Source: Primula veris
Lineage: Eukaryota; Streptophyta; Magnoliopsida; Ericales; Primulaceae
Reading direction: 5' to 3'
Assembly: GCA_963682055.1 (NCBI GenBank)
Contig: OY821750.1
Span: 33,158,081 to 33,222,080 of the forward strand
Length of the DNA stretch: 64,000 bases
In this document: piece by piece, positions 30,926 to 44,880 of the stretch
Position numbering within the stretch: position 1 is the first letter of the stretch
Layout: each line of letters begins with the position of its first letter
The notes under the pieces: generated by a model
The model's database searches: none
What the model was told of the DNA's origin: nothing
What the model saw: only the letters and a program-made list of their open reading frames with translations
Program-made: the position numbers and the translations under genes

Positions 30926-33900
30926 CTCTAGATCGGTTGAGGTTGTTGGCATGTGGGATATATCAATATTCACTACTCAAAATTTTTTTTATGTTCTATT
31001 GGGTTTTAATGAATATCAACTAATTTAATTGAAAATGTGTTTGTCTACATTCCAATTGTGTTGTTCTATTTGTTTTCAAATAGTTAAATAATTTTTATGT
31101 ATTTAATTATATCTATATGTTACATGTTACAAAATAACGGATTGTGCATATTTTCTGAGAAGTTAAAATACGTGGATCATTTGTAATAATTTTATAGTTT
31201 CCGGTTCACTTACTTATTATATGATTTGAGATTATAGTAAATTATGACATCAACATGATGAATCTATAATATAAGAGGCAGTTGCATAGAACGATAGTTG
31301 GATAAGGGACTAACAAAAAGATTTGAGTCGTTAGATGAGATGAAAGTTATAAGAAGATGAACATCAGAAGGATTTTGACTACGCACAACTTAAGTTACGT
31401 CTCATCGATTCGCATATAGAGAAAGAAACCGACATTTCACAGCATCTTCTTCAACGCCACTCTTCATGCCTGTATAAGTTAATGTATTTTGCAAAAGCGG
31501 CCAGGCTTATAATTTCGTTGACAGTAGAATTTTGTCTACACAAAAATCGAAAATGTGACAGTTTTTCAAACTTTTACAAACATAAAAAAAGTTTCTTACG
31601 AGAGAGAGAAGAGCGAAAAAAATTGAAAAAGTTATTAAGTGATCTTGATATGATGTTGGGAGATGTATTCAAGTGCCCAAATACGAATCACTTCTTTTTC
31701 TTATTAATGTTTGCAATTGATTAATGATTTTTGTGTATGTTTTTCACTGTTTGGATTGAACTATAAAATGATTTAATTTCCTTGCAAAGTTGCAACCATA
31801 TGTCCTTGTCAAATACTAAAACAACATTTTCCTGTCCTTAATTTGTCACGTTTGGTTAATTGTGTTTTAGAGTTTTTTCATTAGTACTTTTGTCATAATT
31901 GTCTTGTTATAACTTGGGGTCAACTCATGATTGTCATACGGACATTGTCAAAATTTAGAATATAAAAAACAAGGGGTCTCAAGTCATGTCTTTTAAAGTA
32001 TTTTATTGAAAATACATTAAAAATTGAAAAAGTTAAATTTTCATAATTATGTGGGTGTAAAGTATGGTTATAAGTGGTCACAATGGTCTGCACTTATCTT
32101 CTTCTAAACTCGCTTGTCACTTAGAGCAACCATATTATGATTGGTACGGTTCTACGTTCGTTTTCATTTATGAAAACTTAAACAAAAAAGACTTATCTAA
32201 TCATCATATGTATGGTTACAAGTGGTGGCGCTACAAATTTGTCTCGTTAGTTTTTTTTTACTTATTTCTTTAGTTAGAGACTAATTTTTTTTTAAAATTC
32301 ACCTATCGACCACTTGACAATCCGTCGACACCTAACCTAAAGGGTTATTATGTCTTGGGTCACGACCACCCCCGAAATAACAATATGCATGCTACGTAAA
32401 AATATATTCCAGATGCTTATAAAAAAAAAAAATATATATATATACTGCAAGTCTGTTTAATGAGTAGAGACATGATAGTACGTAAGAGTAAAAGTAGATA
32501 ACGTTTACCTATTCTCTTTGTAATTACTTAAAATAAACAATGGCAGAGCGGGGTCAATTGAAATGAAATGTGGGGAGTAAACTACCATTTTCGTAATTTA
32601 TATGTAAATTTTACACCGAATGCTAACTGTTTTCATAATATAAAGGGGAAGTCTTAGCCGCTGCCAGCCCTACATAGCTCTACCCTTGTGCACTATTCTG
32701 CGGTAGTGATTGTAACTTTCCGTGAATTTCCCATTTGTCAGCCAAACTTTGCTTCTTCTTTTTTTCGAGAGTATAAATGAGTAGGTAAGAACGAAAAAGT
32801 GCAATCTTATTGTTAATTATGAAGATGATAGTGGAGACTATATAATATATGAATGCTTTTTGGATGTACATTTCGCAAGTAGGTAGTTTGTAAACGGCTA
32901 GGTAATTTATGAAAACGGTGATATACTTTCGTAAACATGACACTGTTTTCGGGATTTTATCGTCTTTTATGTTTTCTTCTGAATTTTTGGACTTTTAGTC
33001 TTCTTTTTTTTCTGTTTTTTGTTGTTGTTGTTTTTGTGAAAATGTGAGATTGGCAGTTATCTATGTTTCTATTCGTTAAAAACCAAATAGTTATATAAAG
33101 GTTCTTTATTTGTAATCAAAATACGAAATACTCTCCCACCGGCATCGACATGCAACTGTCCCGCAACCGAATCTGGTTATGAATTCCAGTTTATCACTTT
33201 TACGGTCAGCAAGATGAAGGCCACATATGAAGATGTTATTCTGATCCCATCTTACCAGGCCCAAGAATAAGCACAAGATCAAGCCCAGCCTAAAAAAAAT
33301 ATATGAGCAAATCTGTCAGTTTTTGTTCCTTTTTTCAATTGTAACATGACCCCAAAAAAAAAAAAATGAGCAGTAAATTTACCATTTTTTTTGTGGGTAA
33401 GTTGCCATTTCTTTATTTTAAAAACTTTAGCCGCCTTTATGTATGCATTTTGACATAATAGTATTCTTATCTTTTTAACCTTTTTTTATATCACCACATT
33501 TGGAATGGTATGCCAATGGATTGTAAGGAAATAACTTTAAGCTATACAATTTTATAATCTCCCTCTTATTACTCCACACAAATAGAAGATATGGACTATA
33601 TATGGCATCCGCTTCACGCGTCCGTCTACTGAGAGGGGAGGGTAAAGACATTGTCGCATTTGTTGATACTAAAGTAAAAACGCCTCAAAATACAATTAAG
33701 TCTATAAAAAAAACAATGGAGTACCTAGAGTAACAAATGTATTTATTTATTCGATGTAACAATAAAAACAAGTCATCAAAACTATAATATCTTTGTTATA
33801 AGCCTAAAATTTCATGTTATTAGATGTCTCTAATGCCTAATTTTGGCGTTTGAGGTGTTATTAATTAATAATCACTAAATAGTTTATGGTTTCACCCCCG

Positions 33901-36900
33901 ATAACTTTGTCATCAAATCAGAGATTCAAATCATATTTAAAAAGGCATATGGGGTGTGACAATGACAAATAACAAATAGCTAGAACAAATTTCAAATCAA
34001 TAAACAAGATGGAAAAACAGGTCTTTTGGTGCAGTTATAATGTGGTGGGGGGGCCTTTTAGTGTGCATTCCACAACTGCAAGTCACTTTTGAACTTTTCC
34101 ATTTATCCTTTAAATTAGTCATACAATTGAAAATTGACAAATGGTATACCAAGTGATTACATTGATATCCCCAATTCTGGGGCTAAAATTTAGTTGATCT
34201 CTATAGTTTCAGTTGTAACAATAAAACTTCTTCAAATGTTGGGAAAACGGCGGAAAGGACCTCAAACTTTAGAGCGATGGTAAGAATATAAAACTCTTAA
34301 CAACATACGAAAAGAAAATGACAGCGGTGTCGTTGAATGCACAAAAGTTTTATGAACTTGAATGTTGATCGTTGTTGCTTGCCCAATTTCATAAACTTTC
34401 TTCAATTGTACGTTGGCTATTTGCTACGTGTAATATCCTATTTAGAATATGATATCAAAACATATGATTATAAGGAAAAAAACGTCGACTGTGATCACGT
34501 TCAAAGGGACAAGTGATGTAATTTTCATAATTTGTGTTTTTTTTTTTAAATTGGAAAAATTAGGTGCCTCTTTTAAAAATATGGGAGTATTACTATTTGG
34601 TATAAGAGTGTAAGTAGTACATAGAGGTGATATTAAAACTATAATACTGATATTGTAATCCCCCCTTATTCAAACAATTTTCTAGCTAGGGTTTGTTTCT
34701 TTTTTCTCATAAAGTTGATAACAAGTCCATGGTTTCATTGAGAAATCATCATAGTGGGGATAAGAAAAAATAAAAAAAAAAGAATAAGAAACACAAATCA
34801 CCAAATAAAAAGCATTGGTGGACAAAGAAGGATGGTACTAAAAGCATCCTTGAGAAAGACATCGTTGGCTTCTATTTTACATCAATAATTCACTTTTAAA
34901 TTAAAAGTTTTTGTTCTTTAAGATTTTTCAAACTCCTTTTTGTTTCTTACTTTCCTATATATAGTAATAATAGACCACACATTGTTGTTATTCTATTCTG
35001 AAATCCGATATTGTGGTGGTTGATAACTTGAGAAATCTCTCATGCAAAGTCAAATTAATTACAAATAAAAGCTAAAAATCTGATTTGTTGGCACGCGGCA
35101 CGCCTTTAAAAATAGTGAACCGGATTTATGAAATTGTTTATCGATCGGTATGTGGTGTATTTTATATTTAATTAATTTTCGCGATGATATGGTCGGGGAC
35201 CAAGGGAATTTTACTCAATTAGTAAGGACACTATGAAACTTCCAAGGGAAAATATATATATATGCATTGAGCCATTGAATATATGTATAGGTACTGTTCA
35301 TCAAATCTTAGCTCAAGATCACATTATCGTTAGCCACTTTAGTTTGTTCGCCACTATTATTGACAATACATTGTATTTTCATTTGCAGCTATGAGAAAGT
35401 TCAAAGAAGGAGAATATTAGAGTTATCACGATGTACAATAAAATAAAATAAAAATAAAAAGCGTGTATACATTTCAAGTTAGCGTGACAATATTGATCGT
35501 AACGGAGACAGGTCAAGGTCCTATAGCTCCATCGTGAGCTTAGTCAGTTTGACAATGAAGACGGTGTATATATAGCGGCGTCGACGTGCATGTCGTCCTA
35601 GTAGAAGAGACAGGTGATCGGCCAAAATTATATATACTGAAAATTTAAGTGTTTTAACCTGAGAAAATTAGAAATTTTGGGTTTTATATATAGTACTGGT
35701 ACCCTATTGTGGATGGTTTTTTATTATGTCAACAGAAATATTATTTATTCAGAAATTCTAATATTAATGTATGTACTATACATTAAGATCATGTTCTTGT
35801 CCCTTATAAGTGAAAATACATGAAATAATATAAAAAACTTGTACAGGTGAATGCTTTTACGCATTATGTAACTAATTTATTTTCCAGTAATGCTGACACT
35901 GGTCAATAATGCATTTACTAAACACATTATTAGCATTTAAAAGTGTATATATATAACTCTCTTTTTTTTTAAAATAATGGTAATATGAATGTCAAACATT
36001 TTGTATATAATAGGGAATGCATATCTATACTATAGTTTATGTCAGGAGAGCTGATCATGTCTTGAAACAAATATTTATAAAAATACTCAATTAATTACAG
36101 AATTTACAAAAAAAGGCAAACTAGTTGTTTTTTTCATTTAAAAAATATAACTGCTCATGAAGTAACCGTTTCTACATTATCATCAATTAAATTCGTTTAT
36201 CTCATTACTCATCATATGATTTAGTCTGTTATTTTCTTTCTCTCTCATTCTCTACAGAGTACAAAGTAGAAAAACATTGAAAATATAGAGCAAATTTGTA
36301 CCATGATCAACCGTGACAGCATAGGTTAGTATCATTTATTTCAACTTTGTTGTATATTTTTTATATGATTAATGTTTGAAATTTTTTAAAAATACACCGG
36401 TCAGTTGCGTGGGTACGTTCGCTAGTATATATAATGGGAGCGCATGCATGCGTGCATTATTAGTTTAATTTTGTCAAATGCTTACGTAGTTTGGAGTACA
36501 ATTGAATGTATCTATTTGGGGGGAGGTAGGTCTAAGTAGGTAAATTAATTGATTCTACTAATTAATAATGGACAGTTTATAATTAAATTATTACCGTATT
36601 AGATAAGATCGAGCAGATATTTTGATGATTAATTGTGACGAGGGAGTAATTTTCGATGAGTCAATTAAGTGGTGTAATTTCCGAGCAATACTAAACTACG
36701 TTTCTAGTTTTGACTCATATTTTTTGTTTCCTATTATTTCATGTGTATATATTTGCTGTTTTTTTTTTTTGTTTCACGGTGTTTCCATTGCTCGTATCTT
36801 TGTGCCTCTTCCGTTACGGTAACGGTAAGTGATATTTTTATGTATTATCGAGGGTACACGACTGAACTTTGTCCCTAAGGACCGAACAACAGATTAAGTT

Positions 36901-39900
36901 GCAACATGCAAATAAAGAACTTTAATATTTACGGAATAAATTGACCCTTTTGGTAATATATAAGTATAAACTTATTATGCATGACTCAATTCTTATTTTG
37001 GACAAATAATTAGCTGTTAGAATTTCCAAAAGCTACTTGCTTATATATATATATATAATGAAATAATACTAATAAATTAAAGGGCAAAAGTTGCCTTTTT
37101 TTATTCACCTAATAATTAGTTGAAGAGCCGGGAACCTTACGGATGCTATCCGAGTCAATATGCATTTTACACGACTCCAAATCTTTTATTCTGTTTCTCT
37201 ACCCTATTCCGTATCCATTTGCTTATTTTATCTAAAAAAAAAATTCTAAAAAAATTGAAAAAAATTGTGCAATTACCATAATGCATGTATTAATACATTC
37301 CAATAATTATTTTTAAAAGAAAATCCACACAAAATTTATTTTGGAATAAATGTATAAATTAGTGTAAAGTAAACATTGAATATTAAAAAAATTGTCTAAA
37401 ACAATATTATGTTCAAATGTTTTAAAATTTGAATACAATATAATATAAAATTTTATAAAGTTGAAGTTGTGAAAATTTAAAATTTGAATGAAAATAAGCA
37501 AGAAGACACGAAAAGAATAAAAAATACGGATTTAAAAGATTTGGACTCATTTTACACGTTTACTTTACATTAACTAACATAACTTGGACTTTCATTCACT
37601 TTTTTTCCAAGTACTGGAAATGTTTTTATAATTCAATTGTTATAAAACCTGTTTATACAGAGGAAAGTCTTTGTTTCGTTACATCATTTGCAAGTCGGAA
37701 TTGGAGGAACAGTTTTTACACTTGCCCATTCCCCAAACTTCACAAATAATGTGTTTTATATATATTGAACTTTAACCCGAGACTTTAATTATCGGAATAC
37801 AAATGATGCTAATAAAAGGTTTTAGAGAATAGCATGGTGTTATATATTCTCCATCTGTTTAAAAATAACTGTCAACTTTCATTATAGTATATCTTACATA
37901 TATATATATAATCAATAAATTGCACAATAGATATAAGACGGAGAGAGTATGTATAAGATATTCTAATCTCGACATGATTGATAGTTTGATCCTCTTTTTA
38001 AAACTCACTTATTACCTGAATCGGATTTGTAGTTCTGAGACTATATATACATATCCCCAACTAATAAGGCATAATTATTCTTAATAGTCATGTCCCTATC
38101 TAATTTTCTCCTTAAATATTCAACAGCAGGGTAAATTAATTATGAAATTTTGATGAATCCTATTTTTTCTATCTTAATTCTTCCTTTTGTTGATTACTAG
38201 GTATCAGTTGGTGTTTTGTTGCACTATTAGAGTAACATATGATTTACTTAAAATTAGTACAATAATACTTTACTTTTTAAAAATTTATTTATTTCACTAT
38301 GAAAGACAGATTATAAAATATAACTCACATTTGTTCACTACTAGTACTGCCACCCAAAATATTCTAATTCTCACTTTAGTACTAATATTCTATTCTCTTT
38401 TTTCTCATCTCTATTTTTGGTTATAAAAAAAAAAGCTATAATCAATTAGTTACAACTAAACGGATAAGTGAAAAAACACGTCATATTAGGAGTGAATTTG
38501 TGATGGGTACCATTTGAAACTATAGTACTAAAACCTAATAATAATATTTAAATGATACCGGAATCCAATTTGTTCTCACATGAGATAGATTCTTGATATA
38601 AAAAAATGAAAGTTTTAGATTCTTGTCTTCATATACATATTATAAAAAAAAAAGTGTATATCACACTTTAATCGTTTGTTATTGTTTTAATCAAACGTCT
38701 GTCTGTAAGTATAAAATGAAATCATTTTACTGAAAGTATTGCGAGTAAAACACCAGATTATATAAAAAAATGTTTTACTAAAAAAATGTTATTAAAACCA
38801 TTCCCACAAGAGTACAACTTTCGAACCATACGAGCTACAAACACCATATATATTCATCAATAGGATTTATAATTACAAAAGTTATGAATTATCGTTCGGA
38901 ATATTTTTGAATGATAATATTTTTTAATCGATTTATTATATATATATATTGTCAAATGGGTACTATATATTCACCCTTATCAGCATTTCATATCTTTAGT
39001 TTAGAACCAAACAAGTTGCCATTTCTTCTTTATTCGACTGGTCCATAAAAAGCTACTTTTTTGTGCAACTATTTATTGCGATAAAATACCCTAACGATTT
39101 CCATAAAGATTGGACCAAATTTTATATGGTCCTCATAGAGTCATCGCTTCAAATGTGTGTGACAAAAGTATACATTAAAATTAATTAACAATGTTGTTAT
39201 TTTTTTTTTATTATATATATAGTCTCGAATTTGTGTATTTAGTTTAAAAATTGGTACGTTTCAATGAACCATCATTGACGATGATGCCGACCCACTAAAT
39301 ATAGATGCAAGGGACTCGAATATTTTTGGTTTCTCGTAAAATACAAATCAAATTTTAATCATTAGTAAAATCCGGCCAGTTTTAATTTGTTTTCTTAAAT
39401 ACTGACTTTTATACATCATAACAACTCGTCCAAAATTATGAAATCAAATTACTTACAAGTTACAACCAAAAACCATATACTATTCAGTGTAACTAACTTT
39501 TGAAAATGGCATTAATGAATCAATAATCTTTAACATTTTCGAACATTTTTAAATTTTAATCACATCCTTAACAAATGGAGTACATAGGAAGTTTTGGTTA
39601 TCTTTTTCGGTACATGCCAACCGGAAATTGGGTCGTGACAGGTGCAACTTGTAATCGTCTAAGAATAAACATATCACAATTTTAAATGAACAGAATATGA
39701 ATTGGATTCGTAAGCTAGGTGAAGACTTTTTGTGAATCATTGAGTATGAAGTACTTAAAATAGATTAATACTTCTATGTTAAGCAGTAATTACCGTGAAT
39801 TATTGTGGGACCCACTTCGATTAAAGTCGATAAGTATAATTTAATTATAAAATCATAACATTTACTGTATATAATTTATATATAGGTACATCCTTTCGCT

Positions 39901-41519
39901 TTCAAATGGATTGTTTTCTCAATATAGAGATAAGTGTAACATTTGTGTAATGTGTTTTATGTATAATTCTAATTTATGTAATTTATAATGTTACAATTTT
40001 GTATTTATACAAATGATTTTGTCCAACTTTAACGAACCGGTTTGTGCAATTTATACTTCACAAGTGGTTTGTCATTGGGTACCAAATCGAAGTACTATTT
40101 GAGCGCTTCGAAACGATATAAATTTTGTCCAAAACTAATAATCAATGTGAAAACATTAAAAAAGTACGGTTTATATAAGGAATTTTGGGAATATGAAAAG
40201 TTCCGTACCACATCGATTAGGAATTTGATTTTTTTAATGGTTTATATATCAACTTCAAGCATACGGGGTTGGGACTTTAAGCTTCAATGTTGTTGGGGGT
40301 GAGACTTAAACAATTCTTGTCTCGTTGCATCCCTTCGTGTCGCTATTCAGCGAAGCCGATCATAGACCGTGACCCGAGTTTGCGTCATGTAACTCGGTTC
40401 ATGGTTGTGGCATGGTGCTGCAATGTCGTGTACACGCGTTGCGTGAGCCCGATATATGGCAACATCTGAAATCAGAATTCACTCTCTTTATAGAATTTTG
40501 ACAATTGTGACATTTGTTGAGTGTTATTATCTCACATCAGTTGTAAATAGATCGTGACATGTGTATAAGTGTGTTGATCTCCTTACTTACCAGAAGTCGT
40601 TTTAGTGGGTAAATGTATGTAATTCAATAACATTTAAATTACTATGCACATTAGTATAGTTTTTTTTAGAGAGATTCTCTCTTGTCGATGAAATGTTGTG
40701 TACGAGGAATTACAACTTATATTTTACATAGTAAATAAAGTCGTTCTATCCCCGGAGACCATTGCCAAGAAACGTAAAAGTACAGTAGGAGGCCAGTTAG
40801 ATCTTAGAAAAGAAATTTATTTTGGTTCCGCATCAAATATTCTAACGACGATTAAGATACACTTTCTCTAACTCTCTATTTATTTTATTTATGCAATATA
40901 ACCTACATATACTTACATGTGTAGGTTTATTGTCTATAAATCATGAATATTGCATGCGTAGAAAATTTAATTCATGGCATATTTCATATTTGTTTATTAT
41001 ATAATTTGTATCGTTATAGTCTTATAGTGTTGGTTCATTTCTCTAAGTACCGGATTAGAGGAAAATTAACAATCTTAAGATTCAAAATTTATTTTGTTCA
41101 AACATTATCTTTAATAGTATCTACGTGAACGTTTCTCTATATCTATATATCTCAAGTTATCTTCAATTCAAAATTGAGATTAATAAATCTCACGTTGTTA
41201 AAAAAAAAAAAAACCATTTTTTTTGTAATTTGTAAATCTCATGTATTTCGCCGAATATTAGAAATTTTTACATTGGGTTATGCCTAACTATTAGAATAAT
41301 TAGGAATACAAGGATTAACAATATGTTGTCGAGGAGGCCAATAAAATCCACTTGACACATAACATTATTTCCGAACCGCGTACATATGTTGTCGTTGAAG
41401 TTTAACTGAATATGCGTTATTATTACCAAAACTCAAACTAATTCCATACAAATAACCCCAGTCAATTTTTAAAGATTTGTCTAGACTACTCGATATATTT
41501 TGATAAATAATTCTACATA
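30926..41519. other. Gene-poor AT-rich intergenic block
   Basis: About 10.6 kb in which I recognise no protein or RNA gene. Open frames such as 31482-31724, 32680-32943 and 40042-40302 show low-complexity or random composition. At 40514-40600 the words TGTTGAGTGTTATTATCTCA and GTGTTGATCTCCTTACTTAC resemble the start of some plant LTRs, perhaps an old LTR fragment. Short (TA)n runs occur near 32430, 37045 and 38940. Confidence 0.5.
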
Positions 41520-41524
41520 TACTA

Positions 41525-42153
41525 AAGAACCAGTCCAGCATGGTGTGATTCGACAGTTATCTCCACACACAATATCCTGGCTAGATTGCTATAACCGATA
41601 GACCTTTGACAGAAAATGCAATCCGCCATGAGCTTAACATTATACTCTTAAAGAACTATTCACCATCTTACCAAATTGATCATAATTTGTCGAAAATTTT
41701 ATTTTCAATAAAATTTTAGACAAATACGTCATGCCATATATTCTATGAAAATTGACTCATTTAAGTCCAGGATACCAACGCAAAACAATATTAAATGTCT
41801 TAACAAACCTATCTTAATCCAATCTTTTATATTCTTTTTAAAATCAATTCCGTTTATCCTCAACAAGTTAGTAGATTCAGGGTAGATCAAAACTAATGTC
41901 GAAATGCGAAAAGTTAATCCGCCAACAACCACCTATACTTTCCATGTTCATGAAATGTAACAATACTGTAAAGTTTCAAGTTATTGACATTAGACAACAA
42001 GGATTCAAACATTTGAACCTCAAACGTATCCTTTGGACTCGGATATACAAAACCCGGAAATTCTGTATCAAAAGCAATGATACGATGTGTACGAAGAATT
42101 CTATGGATAATCAGCACCTCTTCCTTGAGATCGTGACCCCATAACTCTCTCAT
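41525..42153 (-). pseudogene. CAF1-type CCR4-NOT deadenylase pseudogene
   Basis: Minus-strand frames match the CAF1/POP2 mRNA deadenylase (DEDD exonuclease) in the right order: LWGHDLKEEV and IIAFDTEFPG (with the first catalytic Asp and Glu) at 42153-42050. After a frameshift near 41930 comes ESTNLLRINGIDFKKN (about 41880-41830), then after stops KLMAD and IGYSNLARIL, ending ESHHAGL near 41530. Frameshifts and stops break it in at least three places and the C-terminus is missing. No introns are seen, but many plant CAF1 genes have none, so this does not prove retrotransposition. Confidence 0.85.
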
Positions 42154-42888
42154 GTTCGGAAAAAACTTGATTCATATTCCGATAAATTATCAAAAACAGA
42201 CTATTTAAAACCAAAGTGTCAACTCAACAACAACAAGATTCTCAAGTGGCGCCATAAATGTTTTTTTTTCTTAACATTATAAGTTTTTTTCCAATTGAAA
42301 TTTCAATGTTTTAAGTTGAATTTAAGTTGTAATAAAGTCGTTATGACCCTTCTTTATTAATTAATGAATAATGGATTACCCACCAATTTATATATTAAAA
42401 AAAAATATTTAAGGCCAATAATTGAATTGATTGTGGAAATAAAGATTCATATGTGCGATGTTAAAAACATAACGCCGTCTTATTAACTATATACAGATCA
42501 ACTCGACATGATCTTTAAACATTTTCAAGCTTCATAAATTCTCTCAGGTTTACATAAGTGTCACGTTTACGATTCATCGGTTCTGAACCGTCTCATTATA
42601 AATATTAAATATACACGATTATGTTCTTAATGAGCATATACATACCTTCCATATTTTCCCGAATTGTTACACCGAATAACTAGAAGACAAATATAAATTG
42701 CCTATAACCTCATATTTTTTGAAATTTCAAAAACACCACTTACACCAATAGAAAATTAACACCTCATAATGTGCATAAATTATATGGGTTATATTTCGGG
42801 GCAATAATGATATCTCATTCTTAATTACTAATAATGATAATTCGTTGAATGACTCGATATTAATTAAGATTTTAAAGTTTAACTAGCC
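42154..42888. other. Intergenic, no gene seen
   Basis: AT-rich DNA between the CAF1 relic and the nested element block; nothing recognised. Confidence 0.5.
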
Positions 42889-43083
42889 GGATTCAAATTC
42901 TTCAGAGTTCATAGTGCACTCACATTCTCTAGACTTTCATTTAACGGATGAGATTAAAACAATCCAATGGTCTATATTTATACGTGAGTTTTGTAATTTT
43001 ATTTTTATATAATTTTAATATAGGGTAAATTAACAAAACATACTATTTTTGAAACTAAATTAAAAAAAACATACCCAAAAGAT

Positions 43084-43440
43084 TTCTAATTAACAAAAAC
43101 ATATCCAAAAGTTCATACACCAATTTGTATATTTCATACCCTCATTCTAAAAGTTTATATCTTTATTTTAAAATTTTATACCCTAATTTGTATATTTCAT
43201 ACACTTATTTAAAAAGTTTATATCCTTATTTTAAAACTTTATAACCTAATTTATATATTTTCATACCTTTATTTCAAAAGTTTATACCCTTATTTTAAAA
43301 GTTTATACTCTAATTCGTAAAGTTCATACCCCGATTTACAGAATTTATATACTCATTTACATAATTTATATCATAATTTGTAACTTCATACCCTTAATTC
43401 ACGGAGTTCATATACTTATTTTTCAAACTTATACACTAGT
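43084..43440. repeat. Degenerate tandem repeats with core AAGTTTATACCCTTATTT
   Basis: About ten to twelve units of 25-32 bp alternating between forms like TATTTCATACCCTTATT and AAAAGTTTATACCCTTATTT. The units differ by point changes. They fill the left part of the nested element. Confidence 0.8.
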
Positions 43441-43604
43441 TAACAAATTCAACTCTTACCCGTCCTCCGATCTCAAACTTTCACGTCGCCGTCGTGGGTC
43501 TCTCTTTCGACAACCGTATCTCCGTCGGCATCAATCTCGATTTTTCGATCTCTCTCTACACACTCATTGTCCACTCTGACGGATGCTTTCATCTCAATGT
43601 TCAC

Positions 43605-43840
43605 CGAATAGAGAGATCGGAGATAGAGAGAGAGGAGGAGAGAAAGATAAAAAAAATAAGAAAAAGAAGAAGAGATATATCAGAAAGAGAGAGCAACAAG
43701 AAGAGATTAGAGAGAGCGAGGAGGTTGAGGAGAGAGAGATCGGAGAAAGGAAGAAGGAGGGGGAGAGAGATCGGAGAGAAAGTGGGAGGAGAGAGAGAGA
43801 AAATAGAGTGAGAGGAGAAGGAGATAGGGGAAACAGATAG
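43605..43840. repeat. Purine (GA)-rich tract, about 235 bp
   Basis: Nearly all A and G on the plus strand with GAGAGATCGGAGA repeated at least three times. Open frames across it encode only Arg/Glu/Lys runs and are not credible proteins. Long purine mirror tracts can form triplex DNA. Confidence 0.85.
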
Positions 43841-44191
43841 AAATAATGAATGAGATTTTATATTTTTTATTAATTATTAATTGAATGTATATTTTTGATA
43901 ATATAATTTTTGATGATATATTTTTGTTAATATAATAGGAGTAACGTATGTTTATGTTAATTCCCCATGTTCTTTTAATATTTATGTTAGTATTAACTAG
44001 GGTTTTATAATTTTGTTTGAGTTTTTATTGTGTTGTAAAATTAGTTTTTAATTTACAAAATCATAATTTATATATTATATATTAAAATTATATAAAAAAA
44101 AGATTACAAAAGTCACTCATAAATCTATAGCATTGAATTGTTTTAGTTTCAACCCATTAGATGAAACTTGTATTATAAACTATAAAGAATT

Positions 44192-44397
44192 TGTTGTAAG
44201 ATTATTGGACTCTTATTGGGCTTTTACTTATTGGGCCCAGATGGGCTTTTAACCCTACCCCTCTATCTATATAAAGAGGGCTAGGGGTCTTGTATTTATT
44301 CATTCATTCACATATTCATTCATAATAAAGATCATACTGTTCTCCCCTCTCTCTACTTTTGTCTCCCTAAATACCTAGCTAATAGTGTATTACAACA
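44192..44397 (+). repeat. 5' LTR (206 bp)
   Basis: Starts TGTTG and ends CAACA. It contains a TATA-like TATATAAAG at about 44268-44276 and AATAAA at about 44323, so promoter and poly(A) signal sit close together. It is identical to the 3' LTR. Confidence 0.95.
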
Positions 44398-44412
44398 CGT
44401 TATCAGCACGAC
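44398..44412 (+). other. Primer-binding region of the Copia element
   Basis: CGTTATCAGCACGAC directly follows the 5' LTR, where reverse transcription is primed by a tRNA. The TTATCAGCACGA word occurs at this place in other plant Copia elements. I could not match it with certainty to a named tRNA. Confidence 0.6.
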
Positions 44413-44702
44413 TCTCGGAGATCGAAGTACGGATTATAAATTCAATAAACCTTGAGGTTTATCCGGATTTTTAGGATTTTGCTATATCGACCTTCACCAA
44501 CATACCGTGCATAAGGTAAATAATTCTAAATCCCGACTTGACCACTAAACTGGTAATACTGTGTGAAAAGTCATGTCAACCGTATAATAAATATTGAATA
44601 GATTACTGGAATCGAAAAATTATTTGGTAACAGTATGCTTATGATTCTTTTATACACACACAATTAGTGCTCTGTAGAAAATTGTACTGTGACGTTGTTT
44701 AA

Positions 44703-44880
44703 TAAGCTACTACTACTGTTTGTTTAACATGTGTCAAGAAGTGTCTAAATAAACTACTACTAGTACTGTTTGTTTAATATGTGTCAAGAATTGCTTGAAT
44801 AAGCTACTGCTACTACTGTTTGTTTAATATGTGTCAAGAATTGCCTGAATAAGCTACTGCTAGTACTGTCTGTTTAAAAC
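44703..44880 (+). repeat. Leader minisatellite 1 (about 58 bp unit)
   Basis: Three to four units with TAAGCTACTACTACTGTTTG and TTTAATATGTGTCAAGAATT, with substitutions. Located in the non-coding leader of the Copia element. Confidence 0.85.

Larger units (their letters stand above)
43023..43966. mobile_element. Nested inverted-repeat element, about 0.94 kb
   Basis: Left end GGGTAAATTAACAAAACATA and right end (reverse complement) GGGGAATTAACATAAACATA form an imperfect terminal inverted repeat of about 21 bp. The surrounding family A sequence has no such insert in copy 1. The inside has three parts: a degenerate tandem array, a GC-richer part at about 43450-43600 that looks foreign to its surroundings, and a purine tract. 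The superfamily is not assigned; a target duplication could not be fixed. Confidence 0.6.
42889..44191. mobile_element. Inverted-repeat element, family A, copy 2 (interrupted)
   Basis: The left end CGGATTCAAATTCTTCAGAG is the inverse of the right end of copy 1 at 30292-30663. The outer parts (42889-43022 and 43985-44191) match copy 1. Inside lies a second inverted-repeat element (43023-43966), and the right terminus is cut by the Copia insertion: GAATT is duplicated and the end continues as GAATTTAAATAG after the 3' LTR at 51695. So three insertions are stacked here. Confidence 0.7.

Noticed and set aside
40042..40469. Two overlapping frames of 60-86 codons as a possible gene
   Set aside because: No family resemblance and no splice-linked partner exon; slightly GC-richer than its surroundings, so perhaps a transposon remnant.
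30926..40500. Search for rRNA, tRNA or microRNA genes in the gene-poor block
   Set aside because: No tRNA cloverleaf with A and B boxes or rRNA-like stretch was recognised by eye; a covariance-model scan would be needed to exclude small RNAs.
43494..43840. Overlapping open frames of 85-105 codons in the purine tract
   Set aside because: They consist of Arg/Glu/Lys runs made by the GA repeat and lie inside a non-coding mobile element; no protein family is recognisable.
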